A DNA stretch of 19,707 nucleotides from Eggerthella sp. CAG:298 (GCA_000435675.1 FR895125.1:2921-22627); one strand, 5' to 3'. Shown: positions 7,986-15,826, counted from the stretch's first letter. Notes: generated by a model not told the origin, from the letters alone. Made by a program: numbers and translations.

Positions 7986-8020
7986 TTAAAAAGGGCAGGC
8001 TAAGAAACTTAAACCTGCCC
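7986..8020 (-). terminator. Terminator or attenuator hairpin between rpsB and tsf
   Basis: Minus-strand GGGCAGG pairs with CCTGCCC (7 bp, G+C rich), with an inner TAAG/CTTA helix around TTT, and is followed at once by TTTTT. This is a textbook factor-independent terminator shape placed inside the rpsB-tsf unit, only about six bases before the tsf ribosome binding site. I infer partial termination that lowers tsf relative to rpsB, since no separate tsf promoter is evident. Confidence 0.75.
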
Positions 8021-8045
8021 CGGACAAACGTTGGATCGTAGACGA

Positions 8046-8837
8046 TTAGCGAGGCATTTCCTCTGCGTTTTCGTGAAGTTCCTCGTTAGGAGCGATCGGC
8101 TCTTCTGCAACAGCTGCAGCCTCGGAAGGCGCTGCCATTTCCTCGACCGTGACCTCTGCACCCGTACCAGCGATGACCGCATCAGCGATGAAATCGCACA
8201 GCAGGCGAACAGAACGGATCGCGTCATCGTTAGCGGGGATACCGAAGTCCACATCATCGGGATCGCAGTTGGTATCGAGCGTGCCGATGATAGGGATGCT
8301 CAGACGACGAGCCTCGTGGATGGCGATCTGCTCGCGGTTGGTATCGACCACGAAGATCGCATCGGGGATGCGCTTCATGTTGCGAATGCCGTTGAGGTTA
8401 GTCTGGAGCTTAGCGAGCTCCTTCTTCAACAGGATCTGCTCCTTCTTAGGGAGCTGCTCCATGCGACCATCAGCCTCCATAGCTTCGAGCTCTTCCATGC
8501 GCTGAACACGTGAGCGGATGGTGACGAAGTTGGTGAGCATACCACCGAGCCAACGGGAGTTGACGTACGGCATACCGCAACGATTTGCCGCTTCAGCGAT
8601 GGATTCCTGAGCCTGCTTCTTCGTGCCGACGAAGAGGATGGTACCGCCCTTCTCAGCGATGCGCTTGACTTCACTATAAGCAGCATCCAGGCCGTAGAGG
8701 GATTGCTTGAGGTCGATGATATAGATGTCACCACGGCTGCCGAAGATGTAGGGCTTCATCTTGGGGTTCCAGCGACGGGTCTGATGACCGAAGTGCATGC
8801 CTGCATCGAGCAGGGCTTTAAGATTGATCTTTGCCAT
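8046..8837 (-). CDS. rpsB: 30S ribosomal protein S2
   Basis: S2 sits on the 30S subunit near the S1/mRNA exit side and is needed for initiation. The 263-residue protein has MKALLDAGMHFGHQTRRWNP-type N-terminal sequence (GMHFGHQTRRWNPKM), YIIDLKQ, FVGTKKQA, NSRWLGGMLTNF, PDAIFVVDTNRE, and IPIIGTLDTNCDPD, all hallmarks of S2. The tail after about residue 225 is acidic and Ala/Glu rich, a lineage-specific extension. ATG 8837 is preceded by GGAG at five bases. An in-frame extension to 9077 exists but lacks S2 similarity. tsf follows after 76 bases. Confidence 0.98.
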   Translation of the reverse strand: MAKINLKALLDAGMHFGHQTRRWNPKMKPYIFGSRGDIYIIDLKQSLYGLDAAYSEVKRIAEKGGTILFVGTKKQAQESIAEAANRCGMPYVNSRWLGGMLTNFVTIRSRVQRMEELEAMEADGRMEQLPKKEQILLKKELAKLQTNLNGIRNMKRIPDAIFVVDTNREQIAIHEARRLSIPIIGTLDTNCDPDDVDFGIPANDDAIRSVRLLCDFIADAVIAGTGAEVTVEEMAAPSEAAAVAEEPIAPNEELHENAEEMPR

Positions 8838-8952
8838 GTTTCTCCATTCGTTGATCCTCTGCCTGGCTTCTTCCCTGCCCTCGCAACCTATTGGGCCACT
8901 AGCGAGCGCAAGTCCACCACGCATGTGTAATAAAAACAGCCTTTGTATTGTA
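8838..8952 (-). promoter_or_regulatory. rpsB promoter region and leader
   Basis: TACAAT on the minus strand (8952-8947) is a good -10 box; no convincing -35 is seen 16-18 bases upstream. Transcription would start near 8940, leaving a leader of about 100 bases. The leader can pair CTCG with CGAG around an inner CTA/TAG helix. A structured leader is expected for autogenous control by S2 or another ribosomal protein, but I do not recognise a named motif. The rest of the 324-base gap to 9161 holds the rightward promoter listed separately. Confidence 0.4.
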
Positions 8953-9087
8953 GGAGAAGAACGCACGCTTGTATAGCGGCAATTCGTGAGCGGACACCGC
9001 AAGCCCCCTCTGAAGCAAAAGTCGTTTTGCGCGCCCTCCGGAAGGTTTCGTAAACAAGGTGTAATCCCGGCATACATACGAGGTGGC

Positions 9088-9093
9088 TATACT
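9088..9093 (+). promoter_or_regulatory. Possible -10 element of the CoA-transferase gene
   Basis: TATACT stands about 68 bases before the ATG, predicting transcription from near 9100. No recognisable -35 hexamer lies at normal spacing, so an activator may be needed or the call may be wrong. Confidence 0.4.
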
Positions 9094-9116
9094 GGAAAGA
9101 GAGACATTCTTAGGTA

Positions 9117-9144
9117 CTCAGCGCGATGGGAGTCGCGATCTGAG
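9117..9144 (+). promoter_or_regulatory. Leader hairpin just upstream of the CoA-transferase RBS
   Basis: CTCAG/CTGAG and CGCGA/TCGCG form a 10-bp two-part helix with an AT bulge and a TGGGAG loop. It ends six bases before the GGGGGA ribosome binding site, a position where folding or protein binding could affect translation. Function is inferred only. Confidence 0.45.
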
Positions 9145-9161
9145 GACGAAGGGGGATTACG

Positions 9162-10397
9162 ATGAAACCACTCGAGGGAATCAAGGTTGTCGATCTGACA
9201 ACCTATATGGCCACACCTGCGACCGGACGCATCCTTGGCGAATGGGGCGCCGAGGTGATCAAGGTCGAAGCAGCAAAAGGCGATCCATGTCGCGTGACGC
9301 AGGCCGCTGTGTTCAATATGCCCATGTCAGATGAAGAGAATCTTGCATTCGACATGGTCAATCTGAACAAGCGGTTCATCTCACTCAATCTGAAGAGCGA
9401 GACGGGCGCGGAAGTGATGGATAAGCTCTTGGCTAAGGCCGATGTCTTCATCACCAATACGCGCACCAAATCCTTGAAGAAGCTCGGTCTTGATTGGGAG
9501 ACGCTGCACGCTAAATATCCACGGTTGATCATGGGTCATGGGCTTGGGTATGGCAAACGTGGTGCAGAAAAGGACGACCCTGGTTTCGACGTGACCTGTT
9601 ACATGGCACGCGGTGGCGTGTTCGGTACCACGGTCAACAGGGGCGATTCTCCCATGATCCCCACCAATGGCTATGGCGACCTGCAGGCTTCCATGTTCTT
9701 GGCTGCGGGCATCTGCGCTGCCATCGTCGGACGCGCTACCACTGGCGAGGGCGATTACGTTACGTGCGCGCTCCAACACGCAGGCGTTTTCACGCTCATG
9801 ACGGGCATGATCTCGGCGCAATATGGCAACCCGTATCCGAAGAGCCGTCTTGAGGTCATCTGCCCCTTCAACAATGTGTATATGACCGGTGATGGCAAGT
9901 ACGTTGCCATGTGCGATCCTGAGTATGACCGCGATTACAACAAGATCATGAAGCTGATCGGGCGCGATGATCTCGTTGATGATCCAAAGTACATCAACTG
10001 CGTGAAGATGAACGAGGCGGGGTTGAACGCCGAAGTGGTGGGCGTGATGGATGATGCGCTCGCTAAGATGACCTGCACCGAAGCGCTTACGCTCTTCAAA
10101 AATGCCGGCATTCCTATCGAGCTTTGCCAGACACCGCTCGATGTATACGAAGACCAAAACGTCTGGGACAACGATTACCTGGTAAAGATCAAATACCCTG
10201 AGTCCGAGCGTAACATCCCTACAGTTCCGATCCAGTTCGAATCGCAGCCTGTGCCTGATTACGCGCCAACGGGCATGCTCGGCAGCGCGACGGTCGAGGT
10301 CATGAAGGATCTTGGGTATACCGATGAGCAGATCGAAGCTGCTATTGCCGATGGATCGGTTTGTGGCGCGACCTCGCTTGACGTGCTTGCGGGATAG
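9162..10397 (+). CDS. CaiB/BaiF-type (family III) CoA-transferase
   Basis: Family III CoA-transferases move CoA between carboxylic acids without a ping-pong glutamyl ester of the classic type. The 411-residue protein opens with LEGIKVVDLTTYMATPATGRILGEWGAEVIKVE, the standard family start. It contains VNLNKRFISLNLK and a catalytic-Asp candidate at about 173 in TNGYGDLQAS, followed by a Gly-rich GRATTGEGDYV. By general look it is closest to my memory of the FldA/HadA group, (R)-2-hydroxyacyl-CoA transferases of amino acid fermentation, but no dehydratase or dehydrogenase gene is beside it, so the substrate is unknown. ATG 9162 has GGGGGA five bases upstream. It is monocistronic, with its own promoter and terminator. 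Confidence 0.9.
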   Translation: MKPLEGIKVVDLTTYMATPATGRILGEWGAEVIKVEAAKGDPCRVTQAAVFNMPMSDEENLAFDMVNLNKRFISLNLKSETGAEVMDKLLAKADVFITNTRTKSLKKLGLDWETLHAKYPRLIMGHGLGYGKRGAEKDDPGFDVTCYMARGGVFGTTVNRGDSPMIPTNGYGDLQASMFLAAGICAAIVGRATTGEGDYVTCALQHAGVFTLMTGMISAQYGNPYPKSRLEVICPFNNVYMTGDGKYVAMCDPEYDRDYNKIMKLIGRDDLVDDPKYINCVKMNEAGLNAEVVGVMDDALAKMTCTEALTLFKNAGIPIELCQTPLDVYEDQNVWDNDYLVKIKYPESERNIPTVPIQFESQPVPDYAPTGMLGSATVEVMKDLGYTDEQIEAAIADGSVCGATSLDVLAG

Positions 10398-10422
10398 AGC
10401 CGCTCAACATACGTGATCTGTT

Positions 10423-10457
10423 GCAGAGGGGGTCGCTCGACTCCCTCTGCATTTTTT
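10423..10457 (+). terminator. Intrinsic terminator of the CoA-transferase gene
   Basis: GCAGAGGG pairs perfectly with CCCTCTGC, with an inner GTC/GAC helix around a GCTC loop, followed by A and six T. It lies 25 bases after the stop codon. Confidence 0.92.
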
Positions 10458-10511
10458 GTTTCTTATGATTTCTTTACTTCTTATATAGAGCGCTGCAAAA
10501 GCGAGTGCATG

Positions 10512-10537
10512 AAAAAACCGGGCTGTTCAAGCAACAG
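10512..10537 (-). terminator. Possible terminator of the rlmB-yacP unit
   Basis: On the minus strand CTGTT and AACAG flank GCTTG, followed by CCCGG and six T. The stem is short and the U-tract is displaced by five bases, so this is a weak candidate about 70 bases past the last gene. Confidence 0.4.
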
Positions 10538-10605
10538 AGCGAGGATAGATCGAAAGTTATTCGCGGCATGTCATCGTTCGCAGCGAATCACTCATAGGTG
10601 GTCGC

Positions 10606-11148
10606 CTAGAGCCGATCGCGCATCTCTTCGAGCTTTTCCAGGACCGAACGATCAAGGCGATCCGCCACGGTCGCCTTGCGCTTCGTGCGCGCGTGCCCTT
10701 CGACCTTCGCTTCGTCGTGCAAGTCGTCGATCTCATTGCTGAATCCGTTAGCACTCATGCGCGTGACCATGCCGCCGAACACGGTATCCTGGATCGTCGC
10801 ATCGCTCGTGACCACGAGCACCTCGAAGTTCTTCTCACGCGCATCATGAGCAAGCTTCTCGATCACTTTGTCCGCACTCGAGCCATAGGGCGAGAAGACC
10901 ACCTTCACCACGCCGATCCGCTGCGTTTTCCCCGCCGATTCGGGATTGTCGCCTCCATCGAACACTACCGTGACCGAGCGGTATTCGCTTCCCGCGAACG
11001 CTGCGACATCGCTGATGAGCGCTTCACGCACTTGGTTGTATTTCTCGAACGTGTAGTCGGGCGCATGGCGCATCGAGCGATAGCGCGAACCGCTGCGCAG
11101 TACGTTATAACCATCGACGATGAGTATTTTCGTTCGCTTATCAGGCAT
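10606..11148 (-). CDS. YacP/Rae1-like NYN-domain protein (predicted endoribonuclease)
   Basis: This 180-residue protein resembles the YacP family (NYN/PIN-like fold). The B. subtilis member, Rae1, cleaves mRNA in the ribosomal A site. Visible motifs are ILIVDGYNVLRSG (Asp12, Asn15), the acidic VTVVFDGGDN, SADKVIEKLAHDAR, and VVTSDATIQDTVFGGMVTRMS, which together form the metal-binding acidic core typical of these nucleases. The C-terminal tail is charged and helical. It lies 39 bases after rlmB, the same pairing as in Bacillus, which supports the call. Its best upstream AAGGAG is 16 bases before the ATG, unusually far, with no in-frame start codon between. Confidence 0.85.
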   Translation of the reverse strand: MPDKRTKILIVDGYNVLRSGSRYRSMRHAPDYTFEKYNQVREALISDVAAFAGSEYRSVTVVFDGGDNPESAGKTQRIGVVKVVFSPYGSSADKVIEKLAHDAREKNFEVLVVTSDATIQDTVFGGMVTRMSANGFSNEIDDLHDEAKVEGHARTKRKATVADRLDRSVLEKLEEMRDRL

Positions 11149-11187
11149 CGAAGAGCGTCTTTTTCTCCTTAAGTTCTGAAGAGCCGA

Positions 11188-11949
11188 TCAGTTTTGCGAT
11201 TGAACGCGTGCCTGGCGCATCCATTCGTACATGCAAGCGGTGGCCGCCTGCGCAACGTTGAGCGAGGCGATGTTGCCTGCCTGAGGAAGGCTCACGAGGA
11301 AATCGCACTGCTCTTGCGTAAGACGCGCAAGGCCCGTTCCTTCGTTGCCCATAACGAGCGCGAGCTTGCCTGCCATCGGCGCATCCCAGATGCATTGCGG
11401 AGCCTTTTCGCTCGCGCCAGCAACCCAAAATCCGCTCTTCTTCAAGCGATCGATGAACTGGGCGATGTTAGCCACCTGCGCGATCGGAAGATGAGCGATC
11501 GCTCCTGCCGAGCTCTTGTACGTTGCGGCATTCACATGGGCGCTTCGTTTGTTGGGGATCACCACACCACTCGCGCCAACCACTTCAGCAGAACGCGCGA
11601 TGGCCCCAAGATTGCCCGCATCCGTAATATGGTCGAGCACCACGATGAGCGCATTGCCGTTGTTCTGCTCCGCATGCGCAAGCGCCCCATTGATGAGCGC
11701 CTGTGCAGAGCAGTATTCGAACGGCTTCGTCTCGAGCATCACGCCCTGATGCGAACCGCGCTCAGAGCGTTTATCGAGCTGATCACGCTTGACCTGCTTG
11801 ACCGAAAGCCCCATCTTGTGAGCGCGTTTCACCAGCTCACTCACGTTTTTATCACCATGACTGCCTTCAGCGACATAGAGACACGTTGCAGGAACGTTGG
11901 TCTTGAACGCTTCGAGTACCGCGCGTTTTCCTTCTATGTATTCAGCCAT
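11188..11949 (-). CDS. rlmB: 23S rRNA 2'-O-ribose methyltransferase, TrmH/SpoU family (RlmB-like)
   Basis: SpoU-class SAM-dependent enzyme that 2'-O-methylates rRNA; RlmB acts on G2251 of 23S rRNA in E. coli, and the Bacillus counterpart lies next to yacP. The 253-residue protein has an N-terminal substrate-binding domain (YIEGKRAVLEAF) and the trefoil-knot catalytic domain. The knot motifs visible are LDHITDAGNLGAIARSAEVVGASGVVIP (motif 1), LVMGNEGTGL (motif 2) and VSLPQAGNIASLNVAQAATACMYE (motif 3, cofactor binding). ATG 11949 has AAAGGA seven to eight bases upstream. The specific target nucleotide is inferred, since TrmH paralogues look alike. Confidence 0.9.
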   Translation of the reverse strand: MAEYIEGKRAVLEAFKTNVPATCLYVAEGSHGDKNVSELVKRAHKMGLSVKQVKRDQLDKRSERGSHQGVMLETKPFEYCSAQALINGALAHAEQNNGNALIVVLDHITDAGNLGAIARSAEVVGASGVVIPNKRSAHVNAATYKSSAGAIAHLPIAQVANIAQFIDRLKKSGFWVAGASEKAPQCIWDAPMAGKLALVMGNEGTGLARLTQEQCDFLVSLPQAGNIASLNVAQAATACMYEWMRQARVQSQN

Positions 11950-11989
11950 GGAACCATCCTTTTGAGCTACTGCTTATGTTCGCTGATTC

Positions 11990-11995
11990 ATTATC
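11990..11995 (-). promoter_or_regulatory. Possible -10 element of rlmB
   Basis: GATAAT on the minus strand would start transcription about 34 bases before the rlmB ATG. The -35 region is poor. Confidence 0.3.
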
Positions 11996-12129
11996 TCCGA
12001 TTTTAAATTCACGCACCACTGAGCATACGGAAACGGTGAGTTTAGAGGCTCTGCACGGTGCCCGCTCATGCTTCGGCGAAGCAGCTAAGGTTTTTTCTTC
12101 GCAGTATACAAATGGAGCTGATTACCCCT

Positions 12130-12135
12130 TATAAT
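12130..12135 (+). promoter_or_regulatory. -10 element upstream of the HD-GYP gene
   Basis: A perfect TATAAT; the hexamer 17 bases upstream is TACAAA, a weak -35. Transcription would begin near 12142, so the real start codon must lie after that, which argues against the upstream in-frame GTG 12058, ATG 12112 and GTG 12136. Confidence 0.45.
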
Positions 12136-12174
12136 GTGCTTATTTGGGCAACGATTTCGACCAAAGGACGCATC

Positions 12175-13783
12175 ATAGCAACACATGATGAAAATAGAGA
12201 AACCATTCTCATCGTTGATGACTCAGCGATGAATCGAATGCTGCTTTCCGATATCCTTGCGGATACCTACAACATCATCGAAGCAGAAGATGGTGAACAG
12301 GCTATCGCCATCTTGCAACAACATGCCTCCGAAATATCGATCGTTGTCTTGGATATGGTCATGCCGAAGGTCGATGGTTTTGGCGTCCTGGAAGCCATGA
12401 ATGAAAATCGTTGGATCCAGTTCCTTCCCGTAGTCTCCATCTCGACCGAGAGTTCCCCTGAATTCGTCGAGCGCGCCTACAGTCTTGGCGTTACCGATTT
12501 CATCAATCGACCTTTCGATGAGCTCATTGTCATCCGAAGGGTGAGCAACACCATCAAGCTCTACGCTAAACAGCGCAAGCTTACGAATATGGTCGCCAAT
12601 GAGATCTTCGAAAAAGAGCGCAATGGCAGCTTGATGATTACGATCTTGAGCCACATCGTTGAATTCCGCAATGGCGAGAGTGGTATGCATGTCATGAACA
12701 TCGGCACGCTCACCGAGATACTGTTGAATCAGATAAGCAAGAAGGATGACAAATACTACCTTCCTTATGCTGAGCGTGATCTCATCGTGAAAGCATCAGC
12801 ACTCCACGATATCGGCAAGATCTCCATCCCCGAAGAGGTCTTGAACAAGCCAGGAAAGCTGACCGACGAAGAATTTGAGGCCATGAAACAGCACACGGTC
12901 ATCGGCTACCAAATGCTTTCCGATCTTGGATTTCAAGATGAGCCACTCGTTAAGGTCTCGCGCGAGATCACGCGCTGGCACCACGAGCGCTATGATGGCC
13001 GTGGATACCCCGATGGACTTAAGGGTGATGAGATTCCTCTTTCTGCTCAGATCGTCTCCTTGGCCGATGTCTATGACGCACTCACCTCAGAGCGTGTACA
13101 AACCGGCATTCAGCCACGAAAAAGCCATTCAGATGATCCTCAACGGCGAATGCGGCGCGTTCAATCCGCTTCTTCTGGAATGTTTAGTGGAGGCTCAAGA
13201 AGCGATTCGTCAAGGGCTCGCACATCCAAATAGAGCTTTCAACAGCTACGAAGAACTTAAATCTATCGCGCCTGCTATTCAGGATGCTGAAACACTTGAT
13301 GTAACCGAATACGCACTTGACCAGCTGGAAAACGAACGTGAAAAGAATCATTTCCTTACTGAGATATCACGCCAACTGCAATTCGACTACAACAAATCGC
13401 TCGACTTGCTTCATATTCCCGTCTGGGCCGCGAAACGTCTTGGCACCTCAGCTCAGATCAAGGACCCCTTGCACACCGAAGCGCTTGCAAACCTGATCAG
13501 CAACGATCTTGTCGAGCTGCTCAGCAAAGCTATCGCCGAAACAACTCCTCAAGAACCCCTTGTCAGGCTTGATTGCACGGTAACCAGCAACGGCGAAGCT
13601 TATGATTGCATCATCATCACTAAAACCGTCTGGTCACAAGAAGAAAAGCCGATCCCTGTAGGGGTCATCGGCAAGATCATGCAGAATAACGGAGACACCA
13701 CCTGGCTTGATGCACCTTTCGAGTTGCCGAACAGCCATACACCCATCTACATCCATAACGTAACACCAAAGGAATCGAGATAA
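12175..13783 (+). pseudogene. Response regulator with HD-GYP c-di-GMP phosphodiesterase domain, frameshifted
   Basis: This is a predicted receiver-controlled c-di-GMP hydrolase. Numbering from 12175, the receiver domain (about 10-130) has Asp15-Asp16, phosphoacceptor Asp60 (LDMVMP) and INRPFD. The HD-GYP domain (about 160-310) is complete: EFRNGESGMHV, HDIGKI, HTVIGYQML, HHERYDGRGYPDGL and SLADVYDALTSE. At about 13093 the frame breaks; skipping one base (or adding two) continues in the next frame as VYKPAFSHEKA, exactly what follows in this family. That frame runs to a stop at 13783 through a helical linker and a C-terminal domain that may be PAS-like (YNKSLDLLHIPVWAAKRLG). A good AAAGGA (12163-12168) points to ATA at 12175, not a standard start. 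It is either a decaying gene, a sequencing error or a programmed frameshift. Unshifted, the frame ends at 13233. Confidence 0.8.
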
Positions 13784-13785
13784 CC

Positions 13786-14154
13786 ATGGCTAATCAAGTA
13801 CCAAGTGAAGTCGTAGAAACGCTCTATCAAATCGCAGGGGGCGATTACGCCGGCGTTATCGGGCGCTTGCGCACCAATGAACGCATCGCTAAGTTCGTCA
13901 CAATGTTCGCTGACGACGCAAGTTATGCGACTCTTATCGATAACATGGCAGCAGAAAACTGGGATGAAGCCTTCCGCGCTGCGCACACCCTTAAAGGAAC
14001 GGCACGCGACATGGGATTCATCGATCTTTCCGACCGCGCGAGCGAAGTTACTGAGGCATTGCGCGCCAGCGACACCGCACGGGCCAAAGAGCTCTTACCT
14101 ACCGTAGAGAATGCCTACAAGCAGGTTGCCGACGCTATCGCGATGTTCCGCTAA
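13786..14154 (+). CDS. Single-domain HPt (histidine phosphotransfer) protein
   Basis: HPt proteins relay phosphate between receivers and kinases in multi-step phosphorelays. The 122-residue, all-helical protein has the phospho-His motif AAHTLKGTARDMGF with His67, followed by a second helix (LSDRASEVTEALRASD) forming the four-helix bundle. It begins two bases after the HD-GYP stop, so the pair was probably one operon, and the HPt likely exchanges phosphate with that receiver. No histidine kinase gene is in the window. The ORF itself is intact. ATG 13786 has a GAG-containing weak RBS in the end of the preceding gene. Confidence 0.88.
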   Translation: MANQVPSEVVETLYQIAGGDYAGVIGRLRTNERIAKFVTMFADDASYATLIDNMAAENWDEAFRAAHTLKGTARDMGFIDLSDRASEVTEALRASDTARAKELLPTVENAYKQVADAIAMFR

Positions 14155-14195
14155 GCGAAAATTGCGCTGAGCGTCCTCTTTCAGATACTCTTCTT

Positions 14196-14227
14196 AAAAA
14201 AAGGGCGCGCAGTTCGCACGCCCTTTT
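14196..14227. terminator. Bidirectional intrinsic terminator between HPt gene and pilT
   Basis: AAAAGGGCG and CGCCCTTTT are complementary around a short inner stem and AGTTC loop. Rightward it ends in TTTTGTT; leftward it ends in seven T. It serves the convergent HPt and pilT transcripts, with the stronger U-tract on the pilT side. Confidence 0.9.
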
Positions 14228-14252
14228 GTTGTAGGAGCAGGATCGGGAAGAC

Positions 14253-15323
14253 CTAGATGCCCTCTGCCGCAAAGCGCTTCTCGAGCGCTTCTTGATGAAT
14301 GCTGTATTTGAGTGCGATGTCTTTCGCGATCGTTCCTTCTTTTACCAGATCGAACAGGCTTTGATCCATCGTGCGCATGCCGGCTTGACGATTAGCTGCG
14401 ATAACGCTATCGATCTGATGGGTCTTCTCTTCGCGAATAAGATTACGGATCGCAGGATTCACGCGCATAACCTCGAAAGCAGGAACTTCGGTGCCATCAA
14501 GCGCAGGCACGAGCTGTTGGCTTACCACTGCCTGCAAGACCATCGAAAGCTGCATGCGGATCTGGCGCTGCTGATTCGCGGGGAAAGCGTCGAGGATACG
14601 GTCGATCGTGTTCGCGCCGCCCGTGGTGTGCAACGTCGAGAAGATAAGCTGAGCCATCTCGGCTGCCGTAACCGCTGTGCCGATCGTGTCGTAGTCGCGC
14701 ATCTCGCCTAAGAGCACGATATCAGGAGATTCGCGCATCGCAGAGCGGAGTGCTTCCGAATAGGTAGCTACATCGGTAGGGATTTCACGCTGAGTAACGA
14801 TGCATTTGTCGTGGCGATGAACGAACTCGATAGGGTCTTCCATTGTGATGATGTGACCGCTTCGTTCGTGATTAAGACGATCAATCATGCACGCGAGCGT
14901 GGTCGATTTACCTGCACCTGCCGGACCAGTAACGAGCACGAGACCTTTCTCAAATTCGGCACATGCCATAACCTCTTCAGGGATATGGTACTGCTCAGCA
15001 GTAGGAAGCGCGAACGGAATAATACGAATGATCGCCGAGAGCGAACCACGCTGACGGAAAACGTTCACGCGGAAACGCCCTAAGCCAGGCACCGCGAAAG
15101 AATAATCATCATCATGGTTGAACGAATTGAGGAACGGATTGATATCGCGCCCCGCAAGACCGTAGATGGCATATACGACCTCGCTCGTATCGGCTGGCAT
15201 GAGCGGTGCATCCCAGCGCCCCTGCCTGCCCTCAACCTGATATGTGAGCGGCAAGCCAGCAACGATGAAAATGTCGGATGCATTCTGGTCCACCATCTCT
15301 TGCAGCAATTCCCGAATCTTCAT
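14253..15323 (-). CDS. pilT: Type IV pilus retraction-type ATPase (PilT-like)
   Basis: This cytoplasmic hexameric secretion ATPase drives pilus disassembly in classic systems. The 356-residue length is typical of PilT. Visible motifs are Walker A GPAGAGKST (133-141), the Asp box (about 160-166, TMEDPIEF), Walker B IVLLGEMRD (202-210), the His box STLHTTGG (229-236), and AIRNLIRE (291-298), the C-terminal motif that separates PilT from PilB. The N-terminal PAS-like domain begins MKIRELLQEMVDQNASDIFI. It is the last gene of the operon that starts with pilC, 50 bases after the preceding gene. No PilB extension ATPase is present in the window, so its direction of action here is open. Confidence 0.93.
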   Translation of the reverse strand: MKIRELLQEMVDQNASDIFIVAGLPLTYQVEGRQGRWDAPLMPADTSEVVYAIYGLAGRDINPFLNSFNHDDDYSFAVPGLGRFRVNVFRQRGSLSAIIRIIPFALPTAEQYHIPEEVMACAEFEKGLVLVTGPAGAGKSTTLACMIDRLNHERSGHIITMEDPIEFVHRHDKCIVTQREIPTDVATYSEALRSAMRESPDIVLLGEMRDYDTIGTAVTAAEMAQLIFSTLHTTGGANTIDRILDAFPANQQRQIRMQLSMVLQAVVSQQLVPALDGTEVPAFEVMRVNPAIRNLIREEKTHQIDSVIAANRQAGMRTMDQSLFDLVKEGTIAKDIALKYSIHQEALEKRFAAEGI

Positions 15324-15373
15324 AACTAAACCTATCCCTTCGCGATACTCATCGATCGTTTTAATGCGTTTCT

Positions 15374-15826
15374 TTATTCCTTAGGAGCCGACCAGAAGAT
15401 CTTATCGGGATCTTCCTCGTTCCATTCCGTTGATGCTCTCCAAGACATTATTTCATAGCCTGCTGTTGAAGGTATCGAAAGTTCAATATCAAGCCTTCGC
15501 CCGTTCTCCTGTACGAATGAAATGCTCAGCACGCCATCTTCATAGGTGTATCCGTCCGGCGCATCTGACACTTCGATAGCAGATAGCACATTAGCATGCG
15601 CACTGTTCGCACGAGCAAGCAATCCATCCAAACGCGCTAGGTATTCCTGTGCTTCTGCTTCGTTCGCATAGAATGCCGTGGTTGATTCTTCCTGACGTAC
15701 CGTAATGGACTCTTCTGCCTCTGAGGTAATAAGCGTAAGTACCGCCATGACCGCCAAGCACAGGATGATAATAAGCACGAGAATGCTCACGGGGCCGATG
15801 CGTACTGAACCTTGTTTGGCCATCAC
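15374..15826 (-). CDS. Small single-pass membrane protein of the pilus-like operon (about 150 aa)
   Basis: No named family recognised. The protein has a short basic N-terminus (MAKQGSVRIGPVS), one hydrophobic helix (about 12-34, ILVLIIILCLAVMAVLTLI) and an extracytoplasmic region rich in acidic residues. The stretch TTAFYANEAEAQEYLARLDGLL looks helical and heptad-like, then a beta-rich C-terminus contains YTYEDGVLSISF. From memory, similar short proteins with AYY(E/A)AD-type helices sit in clostridial type IV pilus-like clusters; this is unverified. The first ATG (15826) overlaps the preceding gene by four bases, and ATG 15823 is the likelier start by sequence style. The topology suggests a pilus-machine component or minor pilin-like protein. 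Confidence 0.7.
   Translation of the reverse strand: MMAKQGSVRIGPVSILVLIIILCLAVMAVLTLITSEAEESITVRQEESTTAFYANEAEAQEYLARLDGLLARANSAHANVLSAIEVSDAPDGYTYEDGVLSISFVQENGRRLDIELSIPSTAGYEIMSWRASTEWNEEDPDKIFWSAPKE

Noticed and set aside
7058..8041. Long rightward frame opposite tsf
   Set aside because: Mirror of the tsf coding strand with no recognisable domain.
8838..9077. In-frame extension upstream of rpsB to 9077
   Set aside because: Sequence has no S2 character, whereas ATG 8837 has a ribosome binding site and the universal S2 start.
9381..10157. Long antisense frame opposite the CoA-transferase gene
   Set aside because: Shadow of the strong CaiB-family gene; no family motif and no ribosome binding site.
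12068..12096. Terminator from GCTTC-GGC-GAAGC followed by T6
   Set aside because: Stem is only five pairs and the T run is eight bases away; it also lies between divergent genes where no rightward transcript needs ending.
12058..12174. Early GTG/ATG starts for the response regulator
   Set aside because: They precede the predicted transcription start near 12142 and have no ribosome binding site; the added sequence has no receiver similarity.
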